Shown here one piece after another: positions 52,477 through 61,163 of a stretch of DNA of 64,000 bases. The stretch is from Paenibacillus humicus NBRC 102415. Its GTDB lineage: Bacteria > Bacillota > Bacilli > Paenibacillales > Paenibacillaceae. Position numbers and translations under genes: made by a program. Under the pieces are notes generated by a model. That model was not told where the DNA came from and searched no databases. It saw nothing but the letters and a program-made list of their open reading frames with translations. Location of the stretch: positions 1 through 64,000 of the forward strand of contig NZ_BIMD01000014.1 of the NCBI RefSeq assembly GCF_004000905.1. Reading direction: 5' to 3'. Each line of letters starts with the position of its first letter. Within the stretch, counting starts at the first letter, position 1.

Positions 52477-52602
52477 CATTTTTACCCTCATGTGCCTCTC
52501 GGAAAACGGAGAGAACTACAGGAGAGAACTTGGAACCAATACTTCAGTAAAACCGCATAACCACAAGGGTTTTGGGGAATCTCAACCAGCTTTCGCACAA
52601 GT

Positions 52603-52642
52603 ACCTGAATCTAGCGCGTCTGCCAATTCCGCCATGACCGCA
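52603..52642 (-). pseudogene. Truncated tRNA-Leu (5' half only)
   Basis: Reads GCGGTCATGGCGGAATTGG through GCTAGATTCAGGTAC and then departs from tRNA sequence. The acceptor 5' strand, D arm and anticodon loop (CAG) are kept; the anticodon stem 3' side, T arm and acceptor 3' strand are missing. The stem bases (CTAGA) differ from the intact copy (CTGGC), so it is not a simple duplicate. It has its own upstream promoter, suggesting this was the original chromosomal gene, cut by an integration. Confidence 0.8.
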
Positions 52643-52685
52643 AATAAACCGCTTCGGCAGCACATGTATCGTCGCTGCAACGTTA

Positions 52686-52718
52686 GTTATAGTATCATGG
52701 CAGTCATGGACAAGTCAA
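52686..52718 (-). promoter_or_regulatory. Probable sigma-A promoter for tRNA-Leu
   Basis: On the minus strand TTGACT (52718-52713) is followed 16 bp later by GATACT (52696-52691), which overlaps TATAAC (52691-52686). It is about 45 bp upstream of the truncated tRNA half and points toward it and the intact tRNA. Confidence 0.5.
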
Positions 52719-52741
52719 TTGAATCAAAGAAGTTCCGCAAT

Positions 52742-53200
52742 TCAGATTTTGGACGGGACAGGCTGATAGGCATAGCTGCCTCCCGCCGCTTGTCCCCGCT
52801 CCGTCTCGGACACTCTCCCGAAATCTTCGGGAGGCATTCCATATGCGGCCGCACTCCGATCTGTATCGGTTGCCTGGACGTCCTCCGGCACATAGCCGTA
52901 TCGGCCGCAATCGAAGCTCCCGTTGCCGGACTCCGGTGCTCCATACACAAGAGCGTCGATGCCTATGCTTTCATGGCTGGATCGACCGGAGCTTTCCTTG
53001 TCCGACGCGCCGAACGGCGCCTCTTGCGTTGTCTCGGCAGCACCCTTGGGAGCGCAGGGATACAGCTCCACCCCTCCGAATGCCAGCTTGTCCTCTTCAT
53101 GTCCGGACAGCCGCACGCTTCCGCATACCGGGCACTTGTGAATCGAGATTCCGTCCGCTTCCGTATGATTCATGACCATATGGTCGTTAGGGCATAACAT
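52742..53200 (-). CDS. Putative zinc-ribbon protein, 152 residues
   Basis: Starts MLCPNDHMVMNHTEADGISI with AAGGAGG upstream. Cys3, His7 and the following HKCPVCGSVRLSGHEEDKL resemble a zf-TFIIB type ribbon. The remainder is Gly/Ser/Glu-rich and probably disordered. An opposite-strand frame over the same stretch lacks a ribosome binding site. First chromosomal gene beyond the tRNA locus. No function can be assigned. Confidence 0.65.
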   Translation of the reverse strand: MLCPNDHMVMNHTEADGISIHKCPVCGSVRLSGHEEDKLAFGGVELYPCAPKGAAETTQEAPFGASDKESSGRSSHESIGIDALVYGAPESGNGSFDCGRYGYVPEDVQATDTDRSAAAYGMPPEDFGRVSETERGQAAGGSYAYQPVPSKI

Positions 53201-53232
53201 GTTGCGCCGCCTCCTTCGTTTGTTGAGGACGA

Positions 53233-53442
53233 TCAGGAACGCGGAGCCGCTGCAGGCTCGTACCGGTAGCTCCGGCTCAGCTTGACGACACGCTTGTTGG
53301 GCCTTCGGATCATGACCGAGTCGTCATCCCACGCTACCACGATTCCGAGCACATCGTTCTGCTCCATCTCATCCCGGATCACCCTGACCTTCTCGCCTGA
53401 GATCCGATATTGGTTCAGCAGGTCTTCGCTTGCGATGTTCAT
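53233..53442 (-). CDS. Small conserved-type protein, 69 residues
   Basis: Starts MNIASEDLLNQYRISGEKVR with GGAGGG upstream. It reads as a small beta barrel: VRVIRDEMEQNDVLGIVVAW followed by DDDSVMIRRPNKRVVKLSRS, like an RNA-binding or SH3-like fold. Function unknown. Confidence 0.7.
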   Translation of the reverse strand: MNIASEDLLNQYRISGEKVRVIRDEMEQNDVLGIVVAWDDDSVMIRRPNKRVVKLSRSYRYEPAAAPRS

Positions 53443-53504
53443 AAAATTACCCTCCATTCTCTCGGTTGAAACATTTTCAGCTTGCCTCTCCTATCCTCAA
53501 GACA

Positions 53505-53548
53505 CAAAAAAGCCCCGGGAAGACTGGCTGGCGGCATGTCTCCCGGGA
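53505..53548 (-). terminator. Terminator between two small chromosomal genes
   Basis: On the minus strand CCCGGGAGAC pairs with GTCTTCCCGGG (one bulge), followed by GCTTTTTTG. It ends the transcript of the 53629-53958 gene after the tandem repeat. Confidence 0.75.
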
Positions 53549-53567
53549 TTCTCTATGCATTCATTCG

Positions 53568-53657
53568 GCGTTGCCGAAAGATTTCATTCGGCGTTGCCGA
53601 CAGGCTCCTTCCGCGTTGCCGAAAGATTTCATTCGGCGTTGCCGACATGCTCCTTGG
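53568..53657. repeat. 45-bp tandem repeat over the 3' end of a small gene
   Basis: Two copies of a 45-bp unit starting GCGTTGCCGAAAGATTTC, with an inner repeat of CATTCGGCGTTGCCGA. The stop codon of the neighbouring gene (53629-53631) lies in the second copy, so the coding tail GNAE plus stop is present again downstream. Confidence 0.8.
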
Positions 53658-53958
53658 TGTCGTTGGTCTCGAACCATTCGTCCAGAACTCTGGAAGACAT
53701 GACGCGCTTGGCGATATAGTCGGCCTGGCGTTCCGTGAACTGGCCCTTCCACTCCATCCCCAGCTCCTCGCTGAGCTTCACGACCGTCAGCAGCTCCGAC
53801 CAGGCGACATAGCGCTTGTACCAGAAAAACTGCGGATGCTCGATCATGTAAGGATAGAGATCGTCAAACTCCGTATGTTTGCAATCGAGCGCGCGCTCGA
53901 AATGGACTTTGGCATCGGACAGCTTGGATTCAAAAAACTCGGGACTCGCGTTTTCCAT
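53629..53958 (-). CDS. Unknown small protein, 109 residues
   Basis: Starts MENASPEFFESKLSDAKVHF with GGGAGGC upstream. Mostly helical, Trp/Tyr-rich (YPYMIEHPQFFWYKRYVAWS). Its last residues KEHVGNAE are encoded by a tandemly repeated sequence. No family recognised. Confidence 0.7.
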   Translation of the reverse strand: MENASPEFFESKLSDAKVHFERALDCKHTEFDDLYPYMIEHPQFFWYKRYVAWSELLTVVKLSEELGMEWKGQFTERQADYIAKRVMSSRVLDEWFETNDTKEHVGNAE

Positions 53959-54046
53959 ATCCTTATGCCTCCCTTGAAGAATCTTGTTCCTATTATAGGG
54001 GATACGGCTATCCGGGGAAAGAGTTGATTTCCCCATACGGTTGTGC

Positions 54047-54619
54047 TCAATCCGCGAACACGATGTTCCCGTTCTCGAGCGAGGCGATCTTGACCAGCGA
54101 TTCGACGCGGATTCCGCTCTCCCTCAGCGTGCTTGCGCCGGCTTGGAAGGCTTTCTCCACGACGACGCCGAGACCGGCCAGCGAAGCGCCGGAGCGCTCG
54201 ATGATGCGGACCAGGCCGCGCGCGGCATCGCCGTTCGCGATGATGTCGTCGATGAACAGCAGCCGGTCGTCCGCGGAGAGCATGGACTTCGATACCATCA
54301 GATCCGTCACGATTCCCTTCGTGAACGACGGCACCCGTTCCGAATAATGATCCGGATCGGCGATCAGCGTCTTCTTGCGGCGGGCGAACAGCAGCGGCAC
54401 CCCGAGCTCGAGGGCGGTGGCGAATGCGACAGGAATGCCGGACGATTCCACCGTAATGACTTTGGTCACCCGCTCTTCGGCGAAGATGCGCGCGAATTCC
54501 CGCCCCATCTCCATCGTGAGGATCGGATCGACCTGATGATTCAGAATCGCATCGAGCTTGACCACGTCGCTCGACATGACCGAGGCTTCCTGCAAGATGC
54601 GTTGCTTCAATTGTTCCAT
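54047..54619 (-). CDS. xpt: Xanthine phosphoribosyltransferase
   Basis: 190 residues, full length for the family. The PRPP-binding loop is DDRLLFIDDIIANGDAARGL near 118-137; VITVESSGIPVAFATALELG and LLFARRKKTLIADPDHYSER also match Xpt. It converts xanthine and PRPP to XMP for purine salvage. GGAAGGG lies upstream. No purine riboswitch was recognised in the short gap to the divergent carrier gene. Confidence 0.93.
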   Translation of the reverse strand: MEQLKQRILQEASVMSSDVVKLDAILNHQVDPILTMEMGREFARIFAEERVTKVITVESSGIPVAFATALELGVPLLFARRKKTLIADPDHYSERVPSFTKGIVTDLMVSKSMLSADDRLLFIDDIIANGDAARGLVRIIERSGASLAGLGVVVEKAFQAGASTLRESGIRVESLVKIASLENGNIVFAD

Positions 54620-54780
54620 GGCGCATTAGTCCCTTCCGGCGTCATTCTTTCCGTTAAATTATCATAGCTGGAGCGATCGCGCAACCCGGGACCGGCCCGC
54701 CGCCTGCCAAAGACTTGTCATGCCTGTCCCCTCGCTGTCATAGAATGGTAAGGATTGATTTAGAAGCGGAGGCGACGAAA

Positions 54781-55827
54781 ATGCCGGGACGCACAGGGCG
54801 AGTGCTGCAGATCGGGTTTACGTATATGGGCACCATCGTCGGAGCCGGCTTCGCGACCGGACAGGAAATCCTGCAGTTTTTCACCCGGTACGGCTACTGG
54901 GCTTCCTTCACGATTGCTGTCGCGACGGTTTTTTTCATCTGGCTCGGAGCCAAAATGATGATTCTGGCCGGGGAGATCGGCGCCAAATCCTACGAGGATC
55001 TCAACAAAGCTCTGTTCGGCCGCTCGATCGGTCAACTGGTCAGCCATTTCATGCTTGTCGTGCTGCTCGGCGTCAACGCCATCATGCTCGCCGGAGCGGG
55101 AACGATCTTTTATGAGAACTGGAACATCTCGTACCAGACCGGGCTCGTCGTCACTCTCGTCGCCTGTTATGCGATGCTGCGCAGAGGCATGAAGGCGATC
55201 CTTACCGTCAACAGCATCGTCGTGCCCGTCATGCTGCTGTTCACCGTTTTCGTCCTGTTCGATACGTTCCATTCTCCCGGCGCAGAACGCTGGATCACGC
55301 TGCAGACCGACGCATCGCCGCTTCGGATATGGGCTTCCCCATTCCTGTATACAGCTTTCAATCTCGCCATGGCCCAGGCCGTGCTCGTGCCGCTCGGAGC
55401 CGAGATCGCCGACCGCAAGGCGATCAAGCTCGGCTCCTGGTTCGGAGGCTTCGGCATCGGCTTCATGCTGCTGGCCGGCCATATCGCCCTCAGCTCCCAT
55501 ATGCCGGGCGTCCAGCAATACGCGATTCCGATGGGCGGCATTGCCCGGCAGCTCGGCAGCGGCGTGCAGCTCATCTACATTTTCCTGATCTTCTCCGAGA
55601 TTTTCACGACGCTGATCGCGGACGTGTACGGCCTTGCTCTCCAGCTGCAGGACCGCCTTCCCATTCCCCGGAACATGATCATCATCCTCATCCTTATTTT
55701 CTGCTACCTGCTCAGCCAGATCGGCTTCGGCCCGCTCGTCTCGACGCTCTACCCCTTGTTCGGCTTCGTAAGCCTTGGATGGCTGCTGCTGATGATACGC
55801 AAAAAAACCGGGAGCGGGGGGAACTAG
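54781..55827 (+). CDS. YkvI-type membrane carrier
   Basis: 348 residues from ATG 54781 with GCGGAGG upstream. About ten transmembrane helices. The N-terminus VLQIGFTYMGTIVGAGFATG, then QEILQFFTRYG matches the first helix of the APC-superfamily carriers typified by YkvI, with the unwound Gly-rich segment for substrate binding. Substrate unknown. It diverges from xpt. Confidence 0.88.
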   Translation: MPGRTGRVLQIGFTYMGTIVGAGFATGQEILQFFTRYGYWASFTIAVATVFFIWLGAKMMILAGEIGAKSYEDLNKALFGRSIGQLVSHFMLVVLLGVNAIMLAGAGTIFYENWNISYQTGLVVTLVACYAMLRRGMKAILTVNSIVVPVMLLFTVFVLFDTFHSPGAERWITLQTDASPLRIWASPFLYTAFNLAMAQAVLVPLGAEIADRKAIKLGSWFGGFGIGFMLLAGHIALSSHMPGVQQYAIPMGGIARQLGSGVQLIYIFLIFSEIFTTLIADVYGLALQLQDRLPIPRNMIIILILIFCYLLSQIGFGPLVSTLYPLFGFVSLGWLLLMIRKKTGSGGN

Positions 55828-56966
55828 CCTTTCCCGCCCGCTTCCGGCGCCGTCTCGAGATAAACCTGCTTCAACTGGGAAATCACTCTCGTGAGGGAGT
55901 AGGCTTTTTTCGCCTTGTCCCACGCCGCTCGCGCCAGCTGATAGCGGAACGTCGAATCCGTCACGAGCCTCTCCAGTGCAGCCGCGAGCGCGGCCGGATC
56001 GTCCGGGGGAACGAGCAGTCCGTTCACGCCGTCATCGATCTGCTCGCCGATGCCGCCGACATCCGTCCCGACAAGCGCAAGCCAGCATAAGGCCGCTTCG
56101 GCGAACACGCTGCCGAACGCCTCCGCTCTGGACGGAAGGACAAAAACGTCGAAGAAAGGCATGAACTCCTCGGGATGAAGCATATAGCCGTAAAAGATGA
56201 TGTCGTCGTATAAGTCCAGGCTTAGGGCCAGCGCCTCAAGCTCCTCTCGGATCGGGCCGTCGCCGATGATGTGGAGCACGAACGGATGCCCTTTCGCCTT
56301 CAACTCCGCGCAGGCATGAAGCAGGATGTCGATGCCCTTGGCCGGGACGAGCCGGCATACCGTAATGAGCTGGGGAACCGCATTTTCATGGCTGATCGGC
56401 TTGAATCTGCGCTCGTCGAATCCGTTGGCGATGATTCCGATCTCTTCGGGGCGCTCCACATAGGGCGCCAGATAGGCGCGGAATGAATCCGATACCGTCA
56501 GGATCCGGTCGGCGGTATCCTCGATTTCCTTGTAAATGGATGTCAGGAACCGGTGTTCGGGACCGCCCTCCTGGATTTTGCCGTTCAGGATCAGCTCCCT
56601 CTCGTAGCTGGAATGAATCGTGACGACCAGCGGCGTATCCGGAAAGACCTGCTTCATGACTAGCGCCGCTACGGGATGATGAGCATGGATCAGATCATAG
56701 GAGCGCTTGATGCGCAGCTTTGTCCACCACAAGTAATCCCGGAGCGTCTGCAAATATTTGGCCGTAATCGGATTGTCCTCGAACTCCCCCGCCTCCAGAT
56801 GGAGGAACGGAAAGTCCTCTTTTCCTTTGCCCCGGATTCTTTTGGGCAGAGAGAACAGCTCCGTCGGCCAGCCGACTTTGTTGAACCTCTCCTGCATGTA
56901 CGGAACCATGGAAGAAACGCCGCCGGGCTGTTCCGGCGGAAAAAACAAGGCCTGTAAAATTTCCAT
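55824..56966 (-). CDS. GT4-family glycosyltransferase
   Basis: 380 residues. The N-terminal part has PPEQPGGVSSMVPYMQERF (sugar acceptor loop) and YDLIHAHHPVAALVMKQVFP. The C-terminal nucleotide-sugar domain shows ITVCRLVPAKGIDILLHACA, LHIIGDGPIREELEALA and the EX7E motif in SRAEAFGSVFAEAALCW. Start 56966 fits GGAGG better than 56975. It ends in overlap with the carrier gene. Acceptor unknown; probably cell-surface glycan or glycolipid. Confidence 0.9.
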   Translation of the reverse strand: MEILQALFFPPEQPGGVSSMVPYMQERFNKVGWPTELFSLPKRIRGKGKEDFPFLHLEAGEFEDNPITAKYLQTLRDYLWWTKLRIKRSYDLIHAHHPVAALVMKQVFPDTPLVVTIHSSYERELILNGKIQEGGPEHRFLTSIYKEIEDTADRILTVSDSFRAYLAPYVERPEEIGIIANGFDERRFKPISHENAVPQLITVCRLVPAKGIDILLHACAELKAKGHPFVLHIIGDGPIREELEALALSLDLYDDIIFYGYMLHPEEFMPFFDVFVLPSRAEAFGSVFAEAALCWLALVGTDVGGIGEQIDDGVNGLLVPPDDPAALAAALERLVTDSTFRYQLARAAWDKAKKAYSLTRVISQLKQVYLETAPEAGGKG

Positions 56967-57164
56967 CGTCCGCATCTCCTCCGAACAGACATGATCATGT
57001 TATACTAGAACGGACGTTCCCTCTAATATCTTCCTCCCGTCAAGCCGATACCGCCATTGTAGCATGAAATGGACTCTCGGTAGATTCCAGGCAGCAAGAT
57101 CATGAAGATCGAGATCAGAAGTCGCAAGAAGAAGAATCGTTGAAAAAGACGGAGTGTAATCGCT

Positions 57165-58331
57165 ATGACCAATTGGATGTCCGATCCTTCCATCGGACTG
57201 TTCGCTTCAGCCTGCTCCCTCACCGTGCTGGCCATGATGATGTTCATGTCCGTGCGCCTGTACCGCAGCTACCGGCGGCATCCCGTCTACCGGCTGCTGA
57301 TCGTCGTGCTGCCGCTCCTGATGATGCTGCAGCTGCTTCAGGCTGCCGGAGCCGACGGCGGGACCTCTCCGCCGCTTCTTCAGCTCGGGACCAGACTGCT
57401 GGGCATCTTTGCTTTCATCATTATAAACTTTGTGTTCATGAAATTATACAGCCATCCCGCCGTCCGCCTCAAGGGTGCGCCCTTTTTCCTGATGGCGCTC
57501 GCCGCCGCTTTCATTGCGGGACTCGAGATCGCATTCAACCCGCGTCTGCTGGAGACTTCCGCCGGCGCACCGATCCCGTTCGTAGGCCTGGATTTCTATG
57601 GGATTCTCGTCAATTTCCTGATTTTGCTGGATACGAGAGGGGTCGAGCTGCGCACGAAGTATTCCGTCGGCCTCATGATTTACTTTGCCGGAGACCTGGC
57701 CCGCGTCACCGACCGCTACGTCTTCCAAGGCAGCGTGCCGATGCTGCTGCTGCTCTCGAGAATGCTGCCCGTCATTTACTTCATCCTGCTTTTCCTGCTG
57801 CTGTTCGAATGGGTAGTCGACAGGCTGCTGACGACTTACCGCTCATCCATTACCGACGGGCTGACGGGATTGTACAACCGCAAGCACTTTCATCAGAAGG
57901 CCGGCCAGATGATGGTCCGCGGCAAGGGAATCGCCGTCATCTTCGGCGACATCGACAACTTCAAGAAGCTGAACGACACTCATGGGCATCATCGGGCGGA
58001 CGGGGTGCTCAAGCAGGTCGCCGAGATCATGCGGGAGATCAGCCAGAGCGGGGGCATAGCCGGCCGTTATGGAGGCGAGGAGCTGCTGCTCGCTGTCGGC
58101 TCCGGGGACAAGGCCGCCGAGATCGCGGAGCTGCTCCGGCGCCGGGTCGAAGAAGAATCCATCGTGACGATGAGCATCGGCGTCAGCTATTCCCGCAGCG
58201 GCAGCACCGTGGAGGAAGTCATCCGGGAAGCCGATGAAGCCATGTACCGCTCCAAGACGACGGGCAAGAACAAGGTGACGGTCGTCAATACGCCGGTCCG
58301 TTCGGGACGCGGCAAAAAAGCGGCTCCCTGA
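57165..58331 (+). CDS. Membrane-bound diguanylate cyclase
   Basis: 388 residues. About seven transmembrane helices (residues 10-225) precede a GGDEF domain: SITDGLTGLYNRKHFHQKAG, FGDIDNFKKLNDTHGHHRAD and signature RYGGEELLLAV (GGEEL variant, active in other enzymes). No RxxD inhibitory site is seen five residues before it. It should make c-di-GMP. The 3' end overlaps a terminator shared with the convergent HAD gene. Confidence 0.93.
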   Translation: MTNWMSDPSIGLFASACSLTVLAMMMFMSVRLYRSYRRHPVYRLLIVVLPLLMMLQLLQAAGADGGTSPPLLQLGTRLLGIFAFIIINFVFMKLYSHPAVRLKGAPFFLMALAAAFIAGLEIAFNPRLLETSAGAPIPFVGLDFYGILVNFLILLDTRGVELRTKYSVGLMIYFAGDLARVTDRYVFQGSVPMLLLLSRMLPVIYFILLFLLLFEWVVDRLLTTYRSSITDGLTGLYNRKHFHQKAGQMMVRGKGIAVIFGDIDNFKKLNDTHGHHRADGVLKQVAEIMREISQSGGIAGRYGGEELLLAVGSGDKAAEIAELLRRRVEEESIVTMSIGVSYSRSGSTVEEVIREADEAMYRSKTTGKNKVTVVNTPVRSGRGKKAAP

Positions 58332-58349
58332 ACATCAGGAAAGCCGCTT
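58314..58349 (-). terminator. Terminator between convergent genes
   Basis: AAGCGGCT (58318-58325) pairs with AGCCGCTT (58342-58349) and an inner CCTGA/TCAGG stem. On the minus strand TTTTTT follows, extending into the cyclase stop region. Confidence 0.75.
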
Positions 58350-59039
58350 GATGGATGATGCCGTCTGGCCCCATGCATGCCGGATCGCGTCGGGAAGCTC
58401 GGCCAGGCTGGAGATGACGGCATCGGGCATGACCGCGATGGATTCGTTCCAGGGCTGGCTCCGCTTGAGCCATACGGCCCGCATCCCGCTGAGAAGAGCG
58501 CCTTCGACGTCGTTGACGGGATGATCCCCGACGAAGAGACCCTGCTCGGGATTGACGTCGAGCTCAGCCAGAGCCTGGGCGAATATGAGAGGAGACGGCT
58601 TCTTGATACCGGCCGACTCCGAGACGACGATGGAGCCGAACCAGCCCCGAATGCCCAGCTTGTCGATCTTGCCGTTCTGGATGTCGTCCCTGCCGTTCGT
58701 GACGATGCCGAGCCTATAATAGGGACGAAGCGCGGACAACAGCTCTTTCATTCCCTCCATCGGAACGGCGGAAGCCACATAGTGCGTCTGGTAGTATCGG
58801 TACAGCTCTTCCCATCCCGCCGCCGGCCTGCACGGAAGGCGCTGCAGTATTTCCCGGAACAATTGCGGTTTGTCCTTGTATCCGTCTTCATCCCATTCGA
58901 CGACAGAGTCGATCCAGCTCCGGCGTTCCTCGCCTTCGGCATCGGCGTAATCCTCCGCCAGCCTGGTGGCAAAGCGGAGGAAAGCGGCCTGGCGGTCGAG
59001 CAGCGTGTTGTCCAGGTCAAACAGGATCGCGCGTATCAT
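58335..59039 (-). CDS. HAD-family hydrolase
   Basis: About 234 residues. Motif I FDLDNTLLDRQ, motif II GIVTNGRDDIQNGKI, motif III Lys in AGIKKPSPLIF and motif IV LFVGDHPVNDVEGALLSGM are intact. A cap domain between motifs I and II marks subfamily IA. Starts at 59045 or 59039 are both possible; the second is better spaced from GGAGG. Likely small-molecule phosphatase. It is separated from the metallophosphoesterase gene by a short gap and may be co-transcribed. Confidence 0.9.
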   Translation of the reverse strand: MIRAILFDLDNTLLDRQAAFLRFATRLAEDYADAEGEERRSWIDSVVEWDEDGYKDKPQLFREILQRLPCRPAAGWEELYRYYQTHYVASAVPMEGMKELLSALRPYYRLGIVTNGRDDIQNGKIDKLGIRGWFGSIVVSESAGIKKPSPLIFAQALAELDVNPEQGLFVGDHPVNDVEGALLSGMRAVWLKRSQPWNESIAVMPDAVISSLAELPDAIRHAWGQTASSIKRLS

Positions 59040-59056
59040 CGGCATCGCCTCCACTG

Positions 59057-59782
59057 TCAAATCGTTTTGCCGCGATAACGGCCGGTTCTCAGCTCCAGCG
59101 TATAAGCCTCGGTATCGGGCATGCCGGCCTCGACGGCCAGCCGAACCGCCTCCTCGATATCATACGGCACCCGGATCAGCTGCAAGGAGAACGGAGCCAT
59201 GTCGTCCTCCTGCCGCGATCCCTCCAGAACCGCATAAGAAGCTTGGGTCATATCCAGCGGGTTGCCTACGCTGCCGCAATTGAACAGCAGCCGGCCGTCC
59301 AGATGCTGGGCATAGGCTTGGTGGATATCGCCGTATCCAAGCACATCGGCCCTCTCCGCCTCTCCAAGCGGAGGCTCGAACATCGCCAGCCTCGTCTCTT
59401 CGGAATCCCAAGGCTGCACGCGCTTATACACGCTTTCCGGAGAGGCATGGAGCAGTCGAATGAGTCTGCCGCTCCGCACATATTCCGCGGAAAAGGGAAG
59501 ATCGGCCAAATAGCGGAGCCGTTCCTCCCCGAGACGGGTTTGATGCCACCGGATGAATTCGAGCTCGGATTTCTTGCTGATGAAGTCGTCCCAGTTCCCC
59601 TTGATGACGGCTTCGCAGCTGCTGCGGATCCTGTCGACGGCTTCAGCCGAGCCCGGCCCCTTGCCGATCAGATCGCCCAAGCAGACGATCCGGCCGATTC
59701 CCCGTCTGGCGATGTCGCCGAGCACAGCCTCCAGCGCCGGCATATTGCCGTGGATATCCGAGATGATGGCGATTCTGTCCAT
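59057..59782 (-). CDS. Calcineurin-like metallophosphoesterase (YfcE/MJ0936-like)
   Basis: 241 residues starting MDRIAIISDIHGNMPALEAV with GGAGG upstream. Metal motifs SDIHGN, CLGDLIGKGP, KGNWD, YGDIHQ and NCGSVGNP appear in order. The GNWD and YGDIHQ forms vary from GNHD and GHTH. Substrate unknown. Confidence 0.92.
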   Translation of the reverse strand: MDRIAIISDIHGNMPALEAVLGDIARRGIGRIVCLGDLIGKGPGSAEAVDRIRSSCEAVIKGNWDDFISKKSELEFIRWHQTRLGEERLRYLADLPFSAEYVRSGRLIRLLHASPESVYKRVQPWDSEETRLAMFEPPLGEAERADVLGYGDIHQAYAQHLDGRLLFNCGSVGNPLDMTQASYAVLEGSRQEDDMAPFSLQLIRVPYDIEEAVRLAVEAGMPDTEAYTLELRTGRYRGKTI

Positions 59783-59856
59783 AAGGGCTTCCTCCTTGAT
59801 GAAGCGCGCCTGATCTAATCTATGCCGATGGCGGATTCGGCATATCTATCCGCCGG

Positions 59857-60606
59857 TTATCGTCGGCGCCTTATTTTGCCGGAGCTGCCGAACTTCGTCT
59901 TCGGCACGCTCTTGCGCGGAGACAGCCACGATCCGCTGCTGTCCGAGGAGGATCCGCTGCCCCGCTTGATCGTGCCTTTGCTTCCGCTCGAGGTCGTCGG
60001 ATTGCGGTCGAAGAGGCCTCCGCTGTCGCTCGGACGATCCGTGACCTTGCCGCCTCGCTTGGTGATGAAGCCTTTTCCGGGCACGGTCAGAGGGGGCGCC
60101 ATCTTTTTGTCCGACACGGTAGGCGTCCGGTACGAGCCGGTCGCCGGCTTGTAGACATCGCGGCCTGTATACCCGCGGTATTTGCCGTAGCTCCCGATTG
60201 TGTCGAACAGCTGTCCGACCAGCACAGCTGTCAAGTAGCCTTCCAGGAAGGAAGGGTTGTAGTTCCGCTGTATGAATTCCTTATTGTCGATCTCGATCAG
60301 CGTATCCCGGGGCTCGGCCGGATCCCTCTGCAGATGGTACCACTGGTCGGAATAGACGAGGAACATCCGCTCATCGTCCGAATCCGACATCTGCTGAGGC
60401 TTCTTCTGCTCCGCCAGCCTCGCCGCGACTTCCGGAACGGTCTCGCCGGCAGCCCGGTACACATAGGATGTCTGGCCGCCTTCCTTGCTTACCGACACGA
60501 GCGGGTACTGATCGCTTACTCTGGGAGCTCCGCAGCCGCTGAGCAGCGATACGACCAGCGTCGCGGCCAGGACCCACTTAAGGGCGTTCAACCACTTTTT
60601 GCCCAT
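59857..60606 (-). CDS. DUF4247-like lipoprotein
   Basis: 249 residues. Signal peptide with lipobox LSGC near residue 25. The body contains MFLVYSDQWYHLQRDPAEPR, DTLIEIDNKEFIQRNYNPSF and a Ser/Gly/Arg-rich C-terminal tail ending KIRRRR, as in proteins annotated DUF4247. First-position partner of the downstream-coded DUF4178, DUF350 and PspA set. Envelope role inferred from context. Confidence 0.82.
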   Translation of the reverse strand: MGKKWLNALKWVLAATLVVSLLSGCGAPRVSDQYPLVSVSKEGGQTSYVYRAAGETVPEVAARLAEQKKPQQMSDSDDERMFLVYSDQWYHLQRDPAEPRDTLIEIDNKEFIQRNYNPSFLEGYLTAVLVGQLFDTIGSYGKYRGYTGRDVYKPATGSYRTPTVSDKKMAPPLTVPGKGFITKRGGKVTDRPSDSGGLFDRNPTTSSGSKGTIKRGSGSSSDSSGSWLSPRKSVPKTKFGSSGKIRRRR

Positions 60607-60618
60607 CTGCTAGCCCTC

Positions 60619-61125
60619 CTAGCTTCCCCGCAGCACCTTCACGTCGGCCGTAAGGATCGATTCCCCTTCATAGAGAAGAATTCTCCCTTCCTGCCATTCG
60701 ATGCGGAGCAGCCTGCGGTCGTCGGATTGGTACTGCCATACATGTAGCTCCCCCGCCGCCTGATGCGGCGAGCGGCCCGTCACCTGGACCGGCGACGAAT
60801 AGTTCTCTTCCAGGTAATAGTCTCTTCCGTCCAATTCCATTGTGGAAGGGATTTCTTCCATGGAATCCATTCTTCCGTCCACCGGAGCATACAACGTATA
60901 CTCGGTGCTCTGACGGTCTTCGATATGAAGATAGCGCAGCTCCGTCCCGTCCTGGAGGGACAGGAACGTTTCCTTGCGCCTGACGTTCTGCGTCTTGCCG
61001 ATGACCTCATAGGTGACCAGAGACACCTCGCATATATCGCCGGGTCCCAGCGTGAGCACGCTCTTTTCAGGCTTGGGCGGCTCCGGCTTCCGGAGGATGC
61101 CCGAGATTCGTTTGAACAGGCTCAT
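60619..61125 (-). CDS. DUF4178-like protein
   Basis: 168 residues starting MSLFKRISGILRKPEPPKPE with GGGGGAACGGGAG upstream. The core LTLGPGDICEVSLVTYEVIG, RYLHIEDRQSTEYTLYAPVD and VTGRSPHQAAGELHVWQYQS fit the DUF4178 beta-rich domain. It is regularly linked with PspA and DUF350 proteins. Confidence 0.82.
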   Translation of the reverse strand: MSLFKRISGILRKPEPPKPEKSVLTLGPGDICEVSLVTYEVIGKTQNVRRKETFLSLQDGTELRYLHIEDRQSTEYTLYAPVDGRMDSMEEIPSTMELDGRDYYLEENYSSPVQVTGRSPHQAAGELHVWQYQSDDRRLLRIEWQEGRILLYEGESILTADVKVLRGS

Positions 61126-61163
61126 CTCCCGTTCCCCCTGTCTATAAGTTCCGTCCTTGTGCG

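Noticed and set aside
52490-53197. Long plus-strand open frame over the tRNA-proximal chromosome
   Set aside because: It starts in the noncoding tRNA flank, crosses the truncated tRNA and lies opposite the zinc-ribbon gene, which has a strong ribosome binding site.
54620-54780. Purine riboswitch expected before xpt
   Set aside because: The 160-bp gap does not show the conserved purine-aptamer loops; xpt may be regulated in another way.
54760-55923. 387-residue minus-strand frame opposite the YkvI-type carrier
   Set aside because: It is an antisense shadow rich in Glu/Asp/Arg/His, caused by high GC third positions; no ribosome binding site or recognisable domain.
57140-58237. Overlapping plus-strand frame beside the diguanylate cyclase
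   Set aside because: Arg/Pro/Ala-rich shadow in the +1 frame of a clear GGDEF gene.
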